Shown: positions 54,340 through 63,893 of the stretch, one piece after another
How the letters are laid out: every line of letters starts with the position of its first letter
Position numbering within the stretch: position 1 is the stretch's first letter
DNA from: Candidatus Electrothrix rattekaaiensis
Lineage (GTDB): Bacteria > Desulfobacterota > Desulfobulbia > Desulfobulbales > Desulfobulbaceae
Length of the DNA stretch: 64,000 bases
Direction: 5' to 3'
NCBI GenBank assembly: GCA_032595675.1
Contig: JAVQMD010000002.1
Location: forward strand, 62,001 to 126,000
The notes under the pieces: generated by a model
The model's database searches: none
What the model saw: the letters and a program-made list of their open reading frames with translations, nothing else
What the model was told of the DNA's origin: nothing
Translations under genes and position numbers: made by a program

Positions 54340-55188
54340 ATGAAATCCTTTGAGATAACTATGCTTCCAGGGGGAAAGACGGTTCCTGTTGGACCTGATC
54401 ATCCTCTTTTGCTGTTGGCTGGCCCATGTGCCTTGGAATCCGGTGAACTCGGGTGGCGGATTGCCAAGGAAATGAAGGAAATCTGTGAACGCTTGGGGAT
54501 TTCCTATGTGTTTAAGGCATCCTTTGATAAGGCGAACCGCACCTCATTGGATTCTTTTCGAGGACCGGGCCTGAGAAACGGGCTGCGTCAGCTTGATCGT
54601 ATCCGCCAGGAAGTGGGCGTCCCCGTGGTCTCGGATGTTCATGAAACCAGTCAGATGGATCTTGCCGCAGATGCCCTGGATATCATTCAGATCCCGTCCT
54701 TTCTCTGCCGTCAGACAGATCTTCTGGTCGCTGCTGCGAAAACCGGGAAAACCGTGAATCTGAAAAAAGGGCAGTTTATGTCCCCGTGGGATATGAAGCA
54801 TGCTGTGGACAAGCTACGCTCAGCCGGTTGCGATAAGATTCTTCTCACTGAACGCGGAGCAAGCTTCGGGTATAATAATCTCGTAGTGGACATGCGATCC
54901 CTGCCAGTGATGCGGTCTTTCGACTGCCCGGTCATTTTTGATGCCACCCATTCGGTGCAGCTGCCCGGCGGAATGGGAGGAAGTTCTGGCGGACAGCGGG
55001 AGTTTATTCCGACCTTGAGCAGAGCAGCTATGGCCGCCGGAATTGACGGCCTCTTTATGGAGGTGCATCCTGACCCGGATAAGGCCCTCTGCGACGGACC
55101 CAACAGTATCCCCTTGAATGAGGTAGAGGCCCTGCTGGAACAGCTGCTGGCTATCCGAGAAACTGTTCTGAAAGTGACTCATGGATAA
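54340..55188 (+). CDS. kdsA: 3-deoxy-8-phosphooctulonate (Kdo-8-P) synthase
   Basis: 282 residues. DAHP-synthase-I-like TIM barrel with [39 protein letters not shown] and [12 protein letters not shown]. Condenses phosphoenolpyruvate with arabinose 5-phosphate, the first committed step to Kdo of lipopolysaccharide. 53 bases after pyrG and 14 bases before kdsC. Confidence 0.97.
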   Translation: MKSFEITMLPGGKTVPVGPDHPLLLLAGPCALESGELGWRIAKEMKEICERLGISYVFKASFDKANRTSLDSFRGPGLRNGLRQLDRIRQEVGVPVVSDVHETSQMDLAADALDIIQIPSFLCRQTDLLVAAAKTGKTVNLKKGQFMSPWDMKHAVDKLRSAGCDKILLTERGASFGYNNLVVDMRSLPVMRSFDCPVIFDATHSVQLPGGMGGSSGGQREFIPTLSRAAMAAGIDGLFMEVHPDPDKALCDGPNSIPLNEVEALLEQLLAIRETVLKVTHG

Positions 55189-55202
55189 GGATAAGGTGTA
55201 AG

Positions 55203-55832
55203 GTGTCGGATAACAACGGTACATACTCTGATTGCGCATTGACCCAATCCCTGCGTGAACGGGCCATGAAGCGGGAACAGCCGATTCCGCGCAGTGACGC
55301 CTGGAAGACCGCTATGATGCAAGCGAAAAAGGTTGAAGTGCTTTTATTGGATGTTGATGGTGTTTTGACCGATGGTACCCTCTTTTACTCAGGAGTATCT
55401 GAAGAAATCAAGGCGTTCAACACCTTGGACGGTTTTGGCCTGCGTCTTCTTTGCGATGCCGGAATTGCAGTGGGCTTAATCACTGCTCGCAGCTCTGAAG
55501 CTGTTTCCAGAAGAGCCAAGGAGCTCAAGCTGGAGCATGTGTATACTGACTGCCGCAACAAAAAAGAAGCCTATGCCGCTGTTCTTGAACAACATGGCTG
55601 GCAACCTGAGCAGACCGCGTATATGGGGGATGATTGGCTGGATCTGCCTGTCCTGATGCAGGTCGGGTGCAGCTTTGCCCCGGCCAATGCAGCTGCCGAA
55701 GTCCGCCGTCAAGTTGATTATGTCACGGAAAGGAGCGGGGGACATGGTGCTGTTCGTGAGGCCTGCGAGCTGATCCTGGAGGCAAAGGGGCTGCTTTCCC
55801 AGTTGCTGAAGAATTACACGCAAACGACCTGA
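55203..55832 (+). CDS. kdsC: Kdo-8-phosphate phosphatase (HAD family)
   Basis: 209 residues from a GTG at 55203 (AAGG nearby); an internal ATG at 55266 would give 188 residues, closer to the usual KdsC length, so the start is open. HAD motifs: LLLDVDGVLTDG with nucleophile Asp, ITARSS, and YMGDDWLDLPVL. Removes phosphate from Kdo-8-P. It overlaps lptC by one base (TGATG). Confidence 0.93.
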   Translation: MSDNNGTYSDCALTQSLRERAMKREQPIPRSDAWKTAMMQAKKVEVLLLDVDGVLTDGTLFYSGVSEEIKAFNTLDGFGLRLLCDAGIAVGLITARSSEAVSRRAKELKLEHVYTDCRNKKEAYAAVLEQHGWQPEQTAYMGDDWLDLPVLMQVGCSFAPANAAAEVRRQVDYVTERSGGHGAVREACELILEAKGLLSQLLKNYTQTT

Positions 55833-56398
55833 TGATAGGAAATTATCGGAATCTTCTCTGGCTAATCCCGGTCGGTATTATTGCCGCCAGCCCGTTATGG
55901 AAAGGATATGCGGCCCAATTCCTCAAGCCGAGAGGCGGCTACGATGAGGTTGCCGAGCGAGCCTATCAAGAGCAATCTCAGGATTTCGTTATGAATGATG
56001 TTATTATCACTTTCACCACCGAAGGCGTTCAGACATGGACCATTAAGGCCGAACAGGCGCAAACCGGTGAGACAGATAGGGAAATCTATATGATTGATGT
56101 TGACGCCCTGTATAACAAAAAGGGCGAATCACCTATCACTATAACCAGCAAGAACGGGAAATACCATATGGATGATCAGCATCTCACCTTGATTGATGAT
56201 GTTGTGATTATCAAACCGCTTCAGTATGAAGAGATGTACTCGGACCTGCTCCATTATTATGACACCGCCAAGATGTTGATCAGTCCCGGAGATGTTCAAA
56301 TCAAGGGACCTAAATTCAACCTCAAGGGCGGGAGAATGGACTATGATGTCTCTACCGGTGCCTATGATTTTAATGATCGGGTAGAGGTGGTGCTGTAG
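55832..56398 (+). CDS. lptC: LptC, LPS export periplasmic component
   Basis: 188 residues: one N-terminal membrane helix (LLWLIPVGIIAASPLW), then a periplasmic beta-jellyroll of the LptC/YrbK type (ITSKNGKYHMDDQHLTLIDDVVI...INLKGG-like repeats). It links the LptBFG transporter with the periplasmic bridge. Last gene of the Kdo operon, followed by a perfect terminator hairpin. Confidence 0.88.
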   Translation: MIGNYRNLLWLIPVGIIAASPLWKGYAAQFLKPRGGYDEVAERAYQEQSQDFVMNDVIITFTTEGVQTWTIKAEQAQTGETDREIYMIDVDALYNKKGESPITITSKNGKYHMDDQHLTLIDDVVIIKPLQYEEMYSDLLHYYDTAKMLISPGDVQIKGPKFNLKGGRMDYDVSTGAYDFNDRVEVVL

Positions 56399-56425
56399 GG
56401 GCTGACCTATGGTCTGCCCGGTTAA

Positions 56426-56454
56426 TTGCCCCTCCCCCACAGGGGGAGGGGCAA
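56426..56454. terminator. Bidirectional terminator hairpin
   Basis: Perfect 13-bp GC-rich stem (56426-56438 with 56442-56454) with a 3-base loop between convergent lptC and cytochrome genes. It has no long T-run, but the stem is very strong. Confidence 0.8.
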
Positions 56455-56464
56455 GTTAACTCAA

Positions 56465-58249
56465 TTATTTTTTTACTTTTTTCCCATGAGGAGTAATCGT
56501 AGGAGGATCTGTCGATTTAGGAGCAGCCGGTTCCGATGCTGTCGGCTGTGACGGCTTCTGCTCGTCCTTCTTTACCTGCTCTTCCTTTTGCTTTTCCTCG
56601 CCCTTTTCTTCCTGCTGCTTTGCTTTCGGCTTTACTTTCTCCTTTATTGGCGAACATCCCAGCCGCTTTACTTTTTCAGAAAAAATAAAATTATCGTCAT
56701 GCTCAGGGGTATGACATCCTAGGCAGACCTTCTCATCTGGCCGGGCAACAGGTACTTTTCCCTGACCTGCGCTATGTGCCGCTGCTGGACCGTGACAGGC
56801 CTCGCAGCCGACGTTTTTCAGTGACTTAGGAAGCATGAGCAGGAGATTGCTTGCCTTGACCTTGTCGGCATCATACAACGGCAACGTAACGTGACAGAGC
56901 ACACAGTCTTCGTTGAACTGCTGATTTTTCTTTTCTAAGGTGGTCCAAGCCTGAGCATGTTTGCTGTCCTGCCAAACAGTCATTTGGGCTGCATGGCATT
57001 CCTGGCATTTCTGTGAACCTGCTACATCCTGAAGGGTGATTGTCGGTTCATTCAGACCCAGTTGCGCAAGTCGTTTTTGGTTGATCTCATTTGCCTTTTT
57101 AATAGCCCGGTCAATAATTTTTTTGACCTTTGGATCTTCCGGCAACGAGGTCTCTAGAGGAAAAAAACGATTGGTATATTTGCACACACCTTCATCCTCC
57201 GGGTCGGAATCCCTGCTTTTCTTTAACGCCTTTATACTTTGAACAAGCTGTTTCTTTTCTGCGGATAATTTTTTATACCCTTTATCCTTTGCCAACGCCG
57301 CCTTCTTTTTTTGTTTTTCCAAGCGGGCAAGCTGCTGGCTCACACGCTTCAGGCGATCCTCCTCGGTTCGTATCCGACTAAAGGACTTATCTGTCCATTG
57401 GCCAGCTTTGTTCCAGTCAATCCGCATCATGCCCAGGTATTTTCCTCGTGTTCCGGTTTGGGCAATCAGCGTATTTTCAATTTTATAGGGCTCTGTGGTC
57501 GGAGCGGCATGGCTGGATCCAAGAATCATATGAAGGCCGTTAACAGTTTCAGCTATTTCTTTATTGATTTGGTAGGAATAGCTTGAAAGAAGAATGGTCA
57601 TATCGACCTTCTTACCAACCTCAGCAAGGGTCTTTGGTAGAGTATCCTGCCAAGGAAGGATGGTATAGCCTTTCTCTTTACCTGCTCCATTATGCTCAGC
57701 CTGATCATCGGTCAAGCCGAATAAAGCGATCTTTAAGTCACCGACTTTTGTAATAAGGTACGGTGTGAAGATGGGTTTCTTTTTTGCTGGATCAACCAAG
57801 TTCATGGAGAGCCAAACGGTTTTATGTCGCTCTTGAAGATCTTTTAATACGCTGAGACCACCGGCCAAGTCGTGGGCACCGATACCCACAGCCTGACAGT
57901 TCATCGCCTGCATGGCCGCAGCAAGACCATCAGCCTGGGCTTTTTCTGCGAGTTCTTTTTTTGCCTGTATTTTTTTATGCTTAAAAAGCAGAGAGCCGCT
58001 ATCAACAAACAAAAAAGGAAGTTTCTCCTGTTGAGCAAATTTTGTTATCTGTAATGCTTTTCTGGACAGACCGCCCAGTTGTTTTTTCTTTCAACCACAG
58101 GGTTGGAGCTCACCACGCACATCATTTCCGTAAAAAAGTAAAAATTCTTTTGCCCAAGATGACGGCGCCAAGGTCAGCAGTAAAATCAGCAGCAGAAAAA
58201 GATGGGGGAATATGCGTTTTCTTCGAGACAGCATCGCTATAAAATTCAT
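56465..58249 (-). CDS. Tetraheme cytochrome c with metallophosphatase-like N-domain and in-frame UGA (probable selenoprotein)
   Basis: Reading from the ATG at 58249 gives 594 residues if the single in-frame TGA at 58093-58091 is read as selenocysteine (residue 53). Signal peptide RRKRIFPHLFLLLILLLTLA. The motif GNDVRGELQPCG-U-KKKQLGGLSRK follows; homologues have Cys where the UGA stands (PCGC...GGL). A UshA-like metallophosphatase-type domain runs to about 290. Four heme motifs lie at about 415 (CQECH), 449 (CVLCH), 482 (CEACH) and 509 (CLGCH), then a Lys/Pro/Glu-rich tail. Periplasmic electron transfer is expected. No Shine-Dalgarno is clear at this start. Confidence 0.85.
58062..58093 (-). 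promoter_or_regulatory. Bacterial SECIS-like element after in-frame UGA
   Basis: Reverse strand: the UGA (58093-58091) is followed by 18 bases, then an apical loop GGUCU closed by the 6-bp stem CUGGGC/GUCCAG (one G-U pair). E. coli fdhF has the same GGUCU loop at the same 18-base distance from its UGA. Confidence 0.8.
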
Positions 58250-58365
58250 GATATCATAAAATATGTTTTTTGGTTTTGAGGTATGTTACGAGGTCTTATG
58301 GTATATCCGCCGGTTCGGGCCGTTTAGCGAGTTTATCTGTGATGAATAATCTCTCCTTCGTTGGA

Positions 58366-59727
58366 TTATCCCGGCTTTTTTGTCTTCTTCCGTTGTTGCT
58401 GTGCCCGTTGCTGAAGAATTTTTCGCCATTTACTCAAGCGATCATGGATAACAGCTTCAAATCCTCTTTCCGTGGGCTGATAAAAACGCTTTCCAGCGAG
58501 TTTATCTGGCAGATGTTCCTGAGCGACTAGGCCATCTTCAGCGTCATGGGCATACTGGTATCCTTTCCCGTACCCAATTTTTTTCATTAAACCTGTGGGG
58601 GCATTGCGGATATGGAGAGGAACTGGCAATGCTCCAGAACGACGTATTTCTTCTTTAATCTTTTTTTCTGTTAAATACAAGGCATTGCTTTTCGGTGCCG
58701 TGGCAAGATACACAGCTGCCTGATATAAGGCTAGTTCTCCCTCAGGAGAACCGAGCATGTCATAAGCTCGGCGGCAGCTGATTGCCACATCGAGTGCTCT
58801 GGGATCGCTGACGCCTACATCCTCGCTGGCAAAACGAATCAGGCGTCGGGCGATATAGAGTGGGTCTTCGCCACTGACAAGCATGCGCCCCAACCAATAG
58901 CAGGCTCCGTCTGGATCGCTATCACGCAGGCTTTTATGCAGGGCTGAAATCAGGTTGTAGTGCTCTTCTCCAGCTCGATCATAACGAAGTGTTTGCCCCT
59001 GCACTACCTCAAGAATGGTTTGGCGAGTGATAGCCAACCGGGTATCGCTCTCTTGTTTTACGATAAGGATTGCAGCGGTCTCAAGATAGTTAAGGGCTCG
59101 TCGACAATCGCCGTCAGCAGCTTGGGCGATCATTTCAGCAACCTCTCTTTCCATTTCAATGTTATAATCGCCTAATCCGGTGGTTTTGTCCAGCAAGGCC
59201 CGTTGAAGAATGCTTATGATGTCTTCAACGGTAAGTGGTTGTAAGAGCAGCATCTGGCAGCGAGAAAGCAAAGGCGCGATAACCTCAAAGGATGGGTTTT
59301 CTGTTGTTGCGCCGATCAAGGTGAGGAGACCGCTTTCCACATGGGGTAATAAGGCGTCCTGCTGACTCTTGTTAAATCGATGAATTTCATCAACAAAGAG
59401 AATGGTTGGCGTATCTTCTTTCTCCTTTTTTTCTTCCTTCTCCTGAACAATTTTCCTGATTTCTTTCACCCCAGATAACACGGCGGAGAAGAATATAAAA
59501 TCAGCCTGGATACTATGAGCTAAAATAGAGGCCAAGGTGGTTTTTCCAGAGCCCGGCGGACCCCAGAGAAGCAATGAGGGAATCTTGCCGTTACTTATTA
59601 ACTCATGGAGTAATCTTCCTCGACCGACAAGGTGTTCCTGGCCGAAAAAATCATCCAGTGAAACCGGACGCATACGTTCAGCTAGTGGTATCGAATGATG
59701 ATTTTCTATCTTCTTGTTTTTATTCAT
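58366..59727 (-). CDS. rarA: Replication-associated recombination protein A (RarA/MgsA)
   Basis: 453 residues. AAA+ clamp-loader-like ATPase with MRPVSLDDFFGQEHLVG, Walker A GPPGSGKTT, Walker B LFVDEIHRFNKSQQD, sensor TTENPSF, and the C-terminal tetramerisation region (ASEDVGVSDPRAL, LYQAAVYLATAPKSNA). It acts at stalled replication forks. An acidic Lys/Glu insert (VQEKEEKKEKEDTP) precedes Walker B. Confidence 0.95.
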   Translation of the reverse strand: MNKNKKIENHHSIPLAERMRPVSLDDFFGQEHLVGRGRLLHELISNGKIPSLLLWGPPGSGKTTLASILAHSIQADFIFFSAVLSGVKEIRKIVQEKEEKKEKEDTPTILFVDEIHRFNKSQQDALLPHVESGLLTLIGATTENPSFEVIAPLLSRCQMLLLQPLTVEDIISILQRALLDKTTGLGDYNIEMEREVAEMIAQAADGDCRRALNYLETAAILIVKQESDTRLAITRQTILEVVQGQTLRYDRAGEEHYNLISALHKSLRDSDPDGACYWLGRMLVSGEDPLYIARRLIRFASEDVGVSDPRALDVAISCRRAYDMLGSPEGELALYQAAVYLATAPKSNALYLTEKKIKEEIRRSGALPVPLHIRNAPTGLMKKIGYGKGYQYAHDAEDGLVAQEHLPDKLAGKRFYQPTERGFEAVIHDRLSKWRKILQQRAQQQRKKTKKPG

Positions 59728-60041
59728 AGATCAATATTATGGTCAGAAAATAAAGAGGCGTCAAGGTGATAACATATAAAAAGCACATTATGTCGATTTT
59801 TTTGTTTAACATTCTAGTATTAATTGGTTAAATCTTGCTTGTGGCTCTTTCGGGAAATAAATTCGGAATATTTTCTTGAAAAAGAATAAGTAATCTCCCT
59901 TGTTGCCTTGTCAGAAAGTGAATGGTAGAATGTTTGTAGAATCCTTTCGCCTGCGAAAGAACAAACAGAATCGTTTATCGTGTGGATCAGTTTCCACGAT
60001 TCCTTTTAATCCGCTAAAAAATTGCACAAAGAGTCTTTATA
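59728..60041. other. Intergenic region between rarA and cyclase genes
   Basis: 314 bases, divergent promoters expected. Two hairpins are visible: CTTTCGC/GCGAAAG near 59944 and GTGGA/TTCCAC flanked by GAATC/GATTC near 59971-60001. No gene seen. Confidence 0.5.
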
Positions 60042-61613
60042 ATGCTGCCGGATATCCTGTTGATTGCGGATGAGCCTGAACTGTGTCAACAGGTAACTGA
60101 CATATTGCACGAGTATGATGTCGACTGGTGCTTCGAGTACGAGGCCTTGAACATTTGTATTCATCAACCGGTCAGAGTAGTTCTTGTTGTTCAGGATCTG
60201 CCCGGGGCAAGCGGGATAGAGCTGTTTGACAACCTGCGTGCATCTCGGCCCAGTCTGCTCGGTTTTTTGATAGTGGACAGAGAAGCAGCTGGTAGTCTTT
60301 GTCCAGCAGCAATGGACAGCGGTTTTGCTGGCCTGTTCTCTCCTCCCCTTGATCCTGATCACGTGCGGGAGAGGATTGCTAAAGCAATGGAGTCCGCTGC
60401 CCTGCGGGAAGAAAATGCTCGACTTCGCACCCTGCTCCCTCTCTATGGCTTGGGAGAACATTTCATGTCCTCCACCAGTCAGCATGATGTCCTGGAAAGC
60501 CTGCTCAATGTTATCGGTGATCAGACGGCGGCAGACAGCCTGTCGGTCATGTTGTATGACAAGGAGGAAGGCGTTCTGCGCATTGCCGCTTCTCGGGGTA
60601 TTCCAGAGGAGATGATTGATCAAATCAAGATAAAGCCAGGCGATAAGATTGCAGGTCGGGTTTTTCAGGAGCGCAAGCCGGTCATCCTTAATCAGGAGAC
60701 ACAGAATGACTCAAGATTTGCTGATCTGCTGAAACGACCAGAAATCGTTTCTGCGGTTTCCTTTCCCATGATTGTTCGCGATAAAATTTTGGGTGTTCTT
60801 AATGTCAGTTATACAGACGGTGATATCCGATTTGCTGATTCTGATATCGAAATTCTCGGTATCTTCAGTACCCAGGCCGCCTTGGCCGTAGAAAATGTTC
60901 ATGCCTTTGAATCGGTGGCCCAGGAAGCCAGACTGCAAGCCCTGCTGGAACAATATGTTGCTCCAGAAGTAGCGGAGGTGCTCCTTGCCAGTGATGCCGC
61001 TCTCACTACTGGCCTTGGTGAAGTGAAGGAGGCAACAGTCCTTTTTGCGGATATTCGTAATTTTACCGGGATGGTCCAGGAAATTCCTTTGGCTGTTCTG
61101 CGCAATTTTCTCAATGAGTTTTTTCAGCTTTTTACCGAAACTATTTTTGAATACCGAGGCACAGTGGACAAGTTCATGGGGGATGCTGTCTTGGCGATTT
61201 TCGGGGCACTTATAGAGCTTGATAACCCATCCTTCACTGCTATAGAGACTGCTCTTGCTATCCGGGAACGCTTTGCTGACCTCAAAGAGGAGTGGCAGGC
61301 AAAGGATCCTTTTTTCAACACGATTGATTTGGGATTTGCCGTGACTCGAGGGGAAATGTTTCTTGGTAATGTCGGCTCGGCAAGACGCTTGGATTATACC
61401 GTTATCGGAACCGAGGTGAATATTGCTCAGCGCTTGGCTTCAAAAGCAACTTCTTCCCGAATATATATAACCGACAAGGTTCTTGAGGATCTGGAGCGAA
61501 AACAGCCTGCTCAGAAGGTGCTGGTAAAAGATATGGGCAAGATGGTCTTGAAAGGAGTACAGTATTCTGTCCAAACATACAGTGTGCTGGGATTAGAGAA
61601 AGAAACAAAGTAA
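60042..61613 (+). CDS. Class III adenylate/guanylate cyclase with REC-like and GAF domains
   Basis: 523 residues. The N-terminal 120 residues resemble a receiver domain, but the phospho-acceptor pocket is not clear (VVLVVQDLPG), so it may be a pseudo-receiver. A GAF domain follows at about 145-285. The class III catalytic domain is at about 320-510, with metal Asp residues in LFADIRNFTG and KFMGDAVLAIFGA. It makes cAMP or cGMP; base specificity is not decided here. It stands alone. Confidence 0.88.
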   Translation: MLPDILLIADEPELCQQVTDILHEYDVDWCFEYEALNICIHQPVRVVLVVQDLPGASGIELFDNLRASRPSLLGFLIVDREAAGSLCPAAMDSGFAGLFSPPLDPDHVRERIAKAMESAALREENARLRTLLPLYGLGEHFMSSTSQHDVLESLLNVIGDQTAADSLSVMLYDKEEGVLRIAASRGIPEEMIDQIKIKPGDKIAGRVFQERKPVILNQETQNDSRFADLLKRPEIVSAVSFPMIVRDKILGVLNVSYTDGDIRFADSDIEILGIFSTQAALAVENVHAFESVAQEARLQALLEQYVAPEVAEVLLASDAALTTGLGEVKEATVLFADIRNFTGMVQEIPLAVLRNFLNEFFQLFTETIFEYRGTVDKFMGDAVLAIFGALIELDNPSFTAIETALAIRERFADLKEEWQAKDPFFNTIDLGFAVTRGEMFLGNVGSARRLDYTVIGTEVNIAQRLASKATSSRIYITDKVLEDLERKQPAQKVLVKDMGKMVLKGVQYSVQTYSVLGLEKETK

Positions 61614-61674
61614 AGAGAGGTAGAAAAGGGGAAAGATAAAGGGGAAAGAGACTGAAGCGTGTTACGACATCCCT

Positions 61675-62094
61675 TTACGATATTCCTTTACGGTGCCGAG
61701 CTACGCCTGCTAGTAATTTTCTCACCGTTTTTTCTTCAATATTCCTAGTGAACTCAACACCCATGATAAAGTTCCGAATCTGTCCTTGCTGGAAAGTATT
61801 GAACCAAAGCGGGATGGCAGTCATCTTGAAGCACTCATTGAATTGCTCATCAGGGACTGAAGACAGATTGAAAAAAATATTCAGGAAGAGGAGGTTATCT
61901 TCCTGCGTAGAGTAAAAGAGGTGATATGTATCATCCATAATCTCACTCATCAGCAGGCAGGCATCGTTTTTTGAAAGATCGAAAAGTCTTCCTCGAAGGG
62001 GGCCAGCCATAATTTTTTCGGTGCCTGCATGTTGCGCTGTAATTTCTATCGGAAGATAGTTTCTGAGTATTTTTTTCTGTCCTGCTGAGATCAT
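61675..62094 (-). CDS. PilZ-like hypothetical protein
   Basis: 139 residues. LPIEITAQH...MAGPLRGRLFDLSKNDACLLM resembles a PilZ fold with a DXSXXX box lacking the Gly, and MGVEFTRN is like the last strand. The Arg box is not clear, so c-di-GMP binding is doubtful. Its start overlaps the stop of a small upstream frame by 4 bases. Confidence 0.6.
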   Translation of the reverse strand: MISAGQKKILRNYLPIEITAQHAGTEKIMAGPLRGRLFDLSKNDACLLMSEIMDDTYHLFYSTQEDNLLFLNIFFNLSSVPDEQFNECFKMTAIPLWFNTFQQGQIRNFIMGVEFTRNIEEKTVRKLLAGVARHRKGIS

Positions 62095-62297
62095 TTTTTT
62101 TCTGCTGGCAAGAAGCCCTGAACGAATCGCTGTTTTTTAATTGTTAGGGCAACGGGAACATTAACGGCTGAAAATTTATTCTGCCGCAAGGAAAACGCGT
62201 TGTTGAGAATACACTGCTTGTAAGAACCCCTCTTTGATTGTTTATCATAAATTTTCCTTTTTACCAGCAAAAAGCTCAAGCTTGCCGGGTCACACAT
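62091..62297 (-). CDS. Small hypothetical protein, possible upstream partner
   Basis: 68 residues from an ATG at 62297; the longer frame to 62441 would overlap the divergent dehydrogenase gene. The basic C-terminus (KIYDKQSKRGSYKQC...KKQRFVQGFLPAEKK) has no known motif. The only support is its ATGA-type overlap with the PilZ-like gene, which suggests translational coupling. Confidence 0.35.
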   Translation of the reverse strand: MCDPASLSFLLVKRKIYDKQSKRGSYKQCILNNAFSLRQNKFSAVNVPVALTIKKQRFVQGFLPAEKK

Positions 62298-62358
62298 TGT
62301 GGCGTCACTTCTGGAGTTTAAAAAATTATATTTCTTTTCATAAGTTGGAGTTGTTTCG

Positions 62359-63819
62359 ATGATTTTAAAAAATAAAGAGTTATTATGCAGCCGTTGTTTT
62401 ATCGGCGGGAATTGGGTATCCTCTGGAAATGAGAAAAGCATTGCCGTGCATAACCCGGCAAACGGTGAACTGGTAGGCTCTGTTCCTTACCTGGGACGTG
62501 AAGAAACGCTTCTGGCTATAAAGGTGGCCGAAGCGGCTTGGCCTGCATGGAGAAGCAAAACCGGCCATGAACGTTCTCGTCTCATTCGGCGTTGGTATGA
62601 TCTGATCATTGAGAACCAGGAAGATTTAGCGAGCATTATGACCGCTGAACAGGGCAAGCCGCTGGCAGAATCGCGGGGAGAGATCCTCTACGCGGCCAGC
62701 TTTGTGGAATGGTTTGCCGAGGAAGCGAAACGGGTATACGGTGACACCATTCCCATGGCCCAGCCGGGGAAACGGATCATTGTCTTAAAGCAACCAGTCG
62801 GTGTTTGTGCGGCTATCACACCGTGGAATTTTCCTTCCGCTATGATCACTCGCAAAGCAGCCCCAGCCTTGGCTGCGGGCTGTCCAGTGGTGGTAAAACC
62901 CGCTGCTCAGACCCCGTTGTCTGCTCTGGCTTTGGCCAAGCTTGCCGAGGAGGCAGGGATACCCCCAGGTATCTTTAACGTCCTGACCGGATCAGCTGCT
63001 GAAATCGGCGGGGCATTAACAGAAAGCTCGGCTGTCCGCAAGCTCAGTTTTACCGGTTCCACTGAAATAGGAAAGATGCTGATGCGCCAATGTGCAGATA
63101 CGGTCAAGAAGATTTCCCTGGAACTGGGCGGTCATGCCCCGTTTATCGTTTTTGACGATGCAGATCTGGATGAAGCCGTCACCAATGCCGTTGCTTCAAA
63201 GTATCGAAATTCCGGCCAGACTTGTGTTTGCGCTAACCGTTTTATAGTTCAAGAGGGAGTCTACGATGCCTTTGCGGAAAAGTTGGTTCAGGCCGTACAG
63301 GAGCAGCTCAAGGTCGGCAATGGCTTTGATGAAGGGGTGAACCAAGGGCCACTTATCGACCTGAATGCTATACAGAAAGTGGAGCAGCAGATCAAAGATG
63401 CCTTGGCGAAAGGAGCCCGCTTAGGATCCGGGGGGAAGAGAGTAGGGGAAACCGGTTTCTTTTTTGAACCGACCATCCTTCTTGATGTGACCACAGAAAT
63501 GCAGATCGCCTATGAGGAGACCTTTGGCCCGGTGGCCCCGCTCTTTTCCTTTTCCACGGAAGAAGAAGCTGTTGCCCTGGCCAACGATACCCCCTACGGA
63601 CTGGCCTCGTATTTTTTCAGCAAGGACATCGGTCGATGCTGGCGCGTGTCCGAGGCACTGGAATACGGCATGGTCGGTGTCAATACCGGTATCATGTCAA
63701 CTGAATCCGCTCCCTTTGGCGGCATTAAGGAGTCGGGTATCGGGCGTGAGGGTTCAAAATACGGTATTGACGAATACCTGGAACAGAAATATCTGTGCCT
63801 CGGCGGAATTGAAAAGTAA
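62359..63819 (+). CDS. gabD: NAD(P)-dependent aldehyde dehydrogenase, succinate-semialdehyde dehydrogenase type
   Basis: 486 residues. ALDH superfamily: ITPWNFP, the Glu in LELGGHAPFIVFDDAD and the catalytic Cys in SGQTCVCANR, plus FGPVAP and the GGIKESGIGREGSKYGIDEYLE C-terminus. The CVC active-site pair and RVYGDTIP are typical of GabD. Oxidises succinate semialdehyde to succinate; other short aldehydes are possible. It stands alone, with no gabT nearby. Confidence 0.9.
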   Translation: MILKNKELLCSRCFIGGNWVSSGNEKSIAVHNPANGELVGSVPYLGREETLLAIKVAEAAWPAWRSKTGHERSRLIRRWYDLIIENQEDLASIMTAEQGKPLAESRGEILYAASFVEWFAEEAKRVYGDTIPMAQPGKRIIVLKQPVGVCAAITPWNFPSAMITRKAAPALAAGCPVVVKPAAQTPLSALALAKLAEEAGIPPGIFNVLTGSAAEIGGALTESSAVRKLSFTGSTEIGKMLMRQCADTVKKISLELGGHAPFIVFDDADLDEAVTNAVASKYRNSGQTCVCANRFIVQEGVYDAFAEKLVQAVQEQLKVGNGFDEGVNQGPLIDLNAIQKVEQQIKDALAKGARLGSGGKRVGETGFFFEPTILLDVTTEMQIAYEETFGPVAPLFSFSTEEEAVALANDTPYGLASYFFSKDIGRCWRVSEALEYGMVGVNTGIMSTESAPFGGIKESGIGREGSKYGIDEYLEQKYLCLGGIEK

Positions 63820-63893
63820 ACAAGAAGGATACACGAAGTTGGCATAGAGGGGAATCCACTTTCCTCCTTTCCTTTGCCTCTCTTTTGTGCTTT

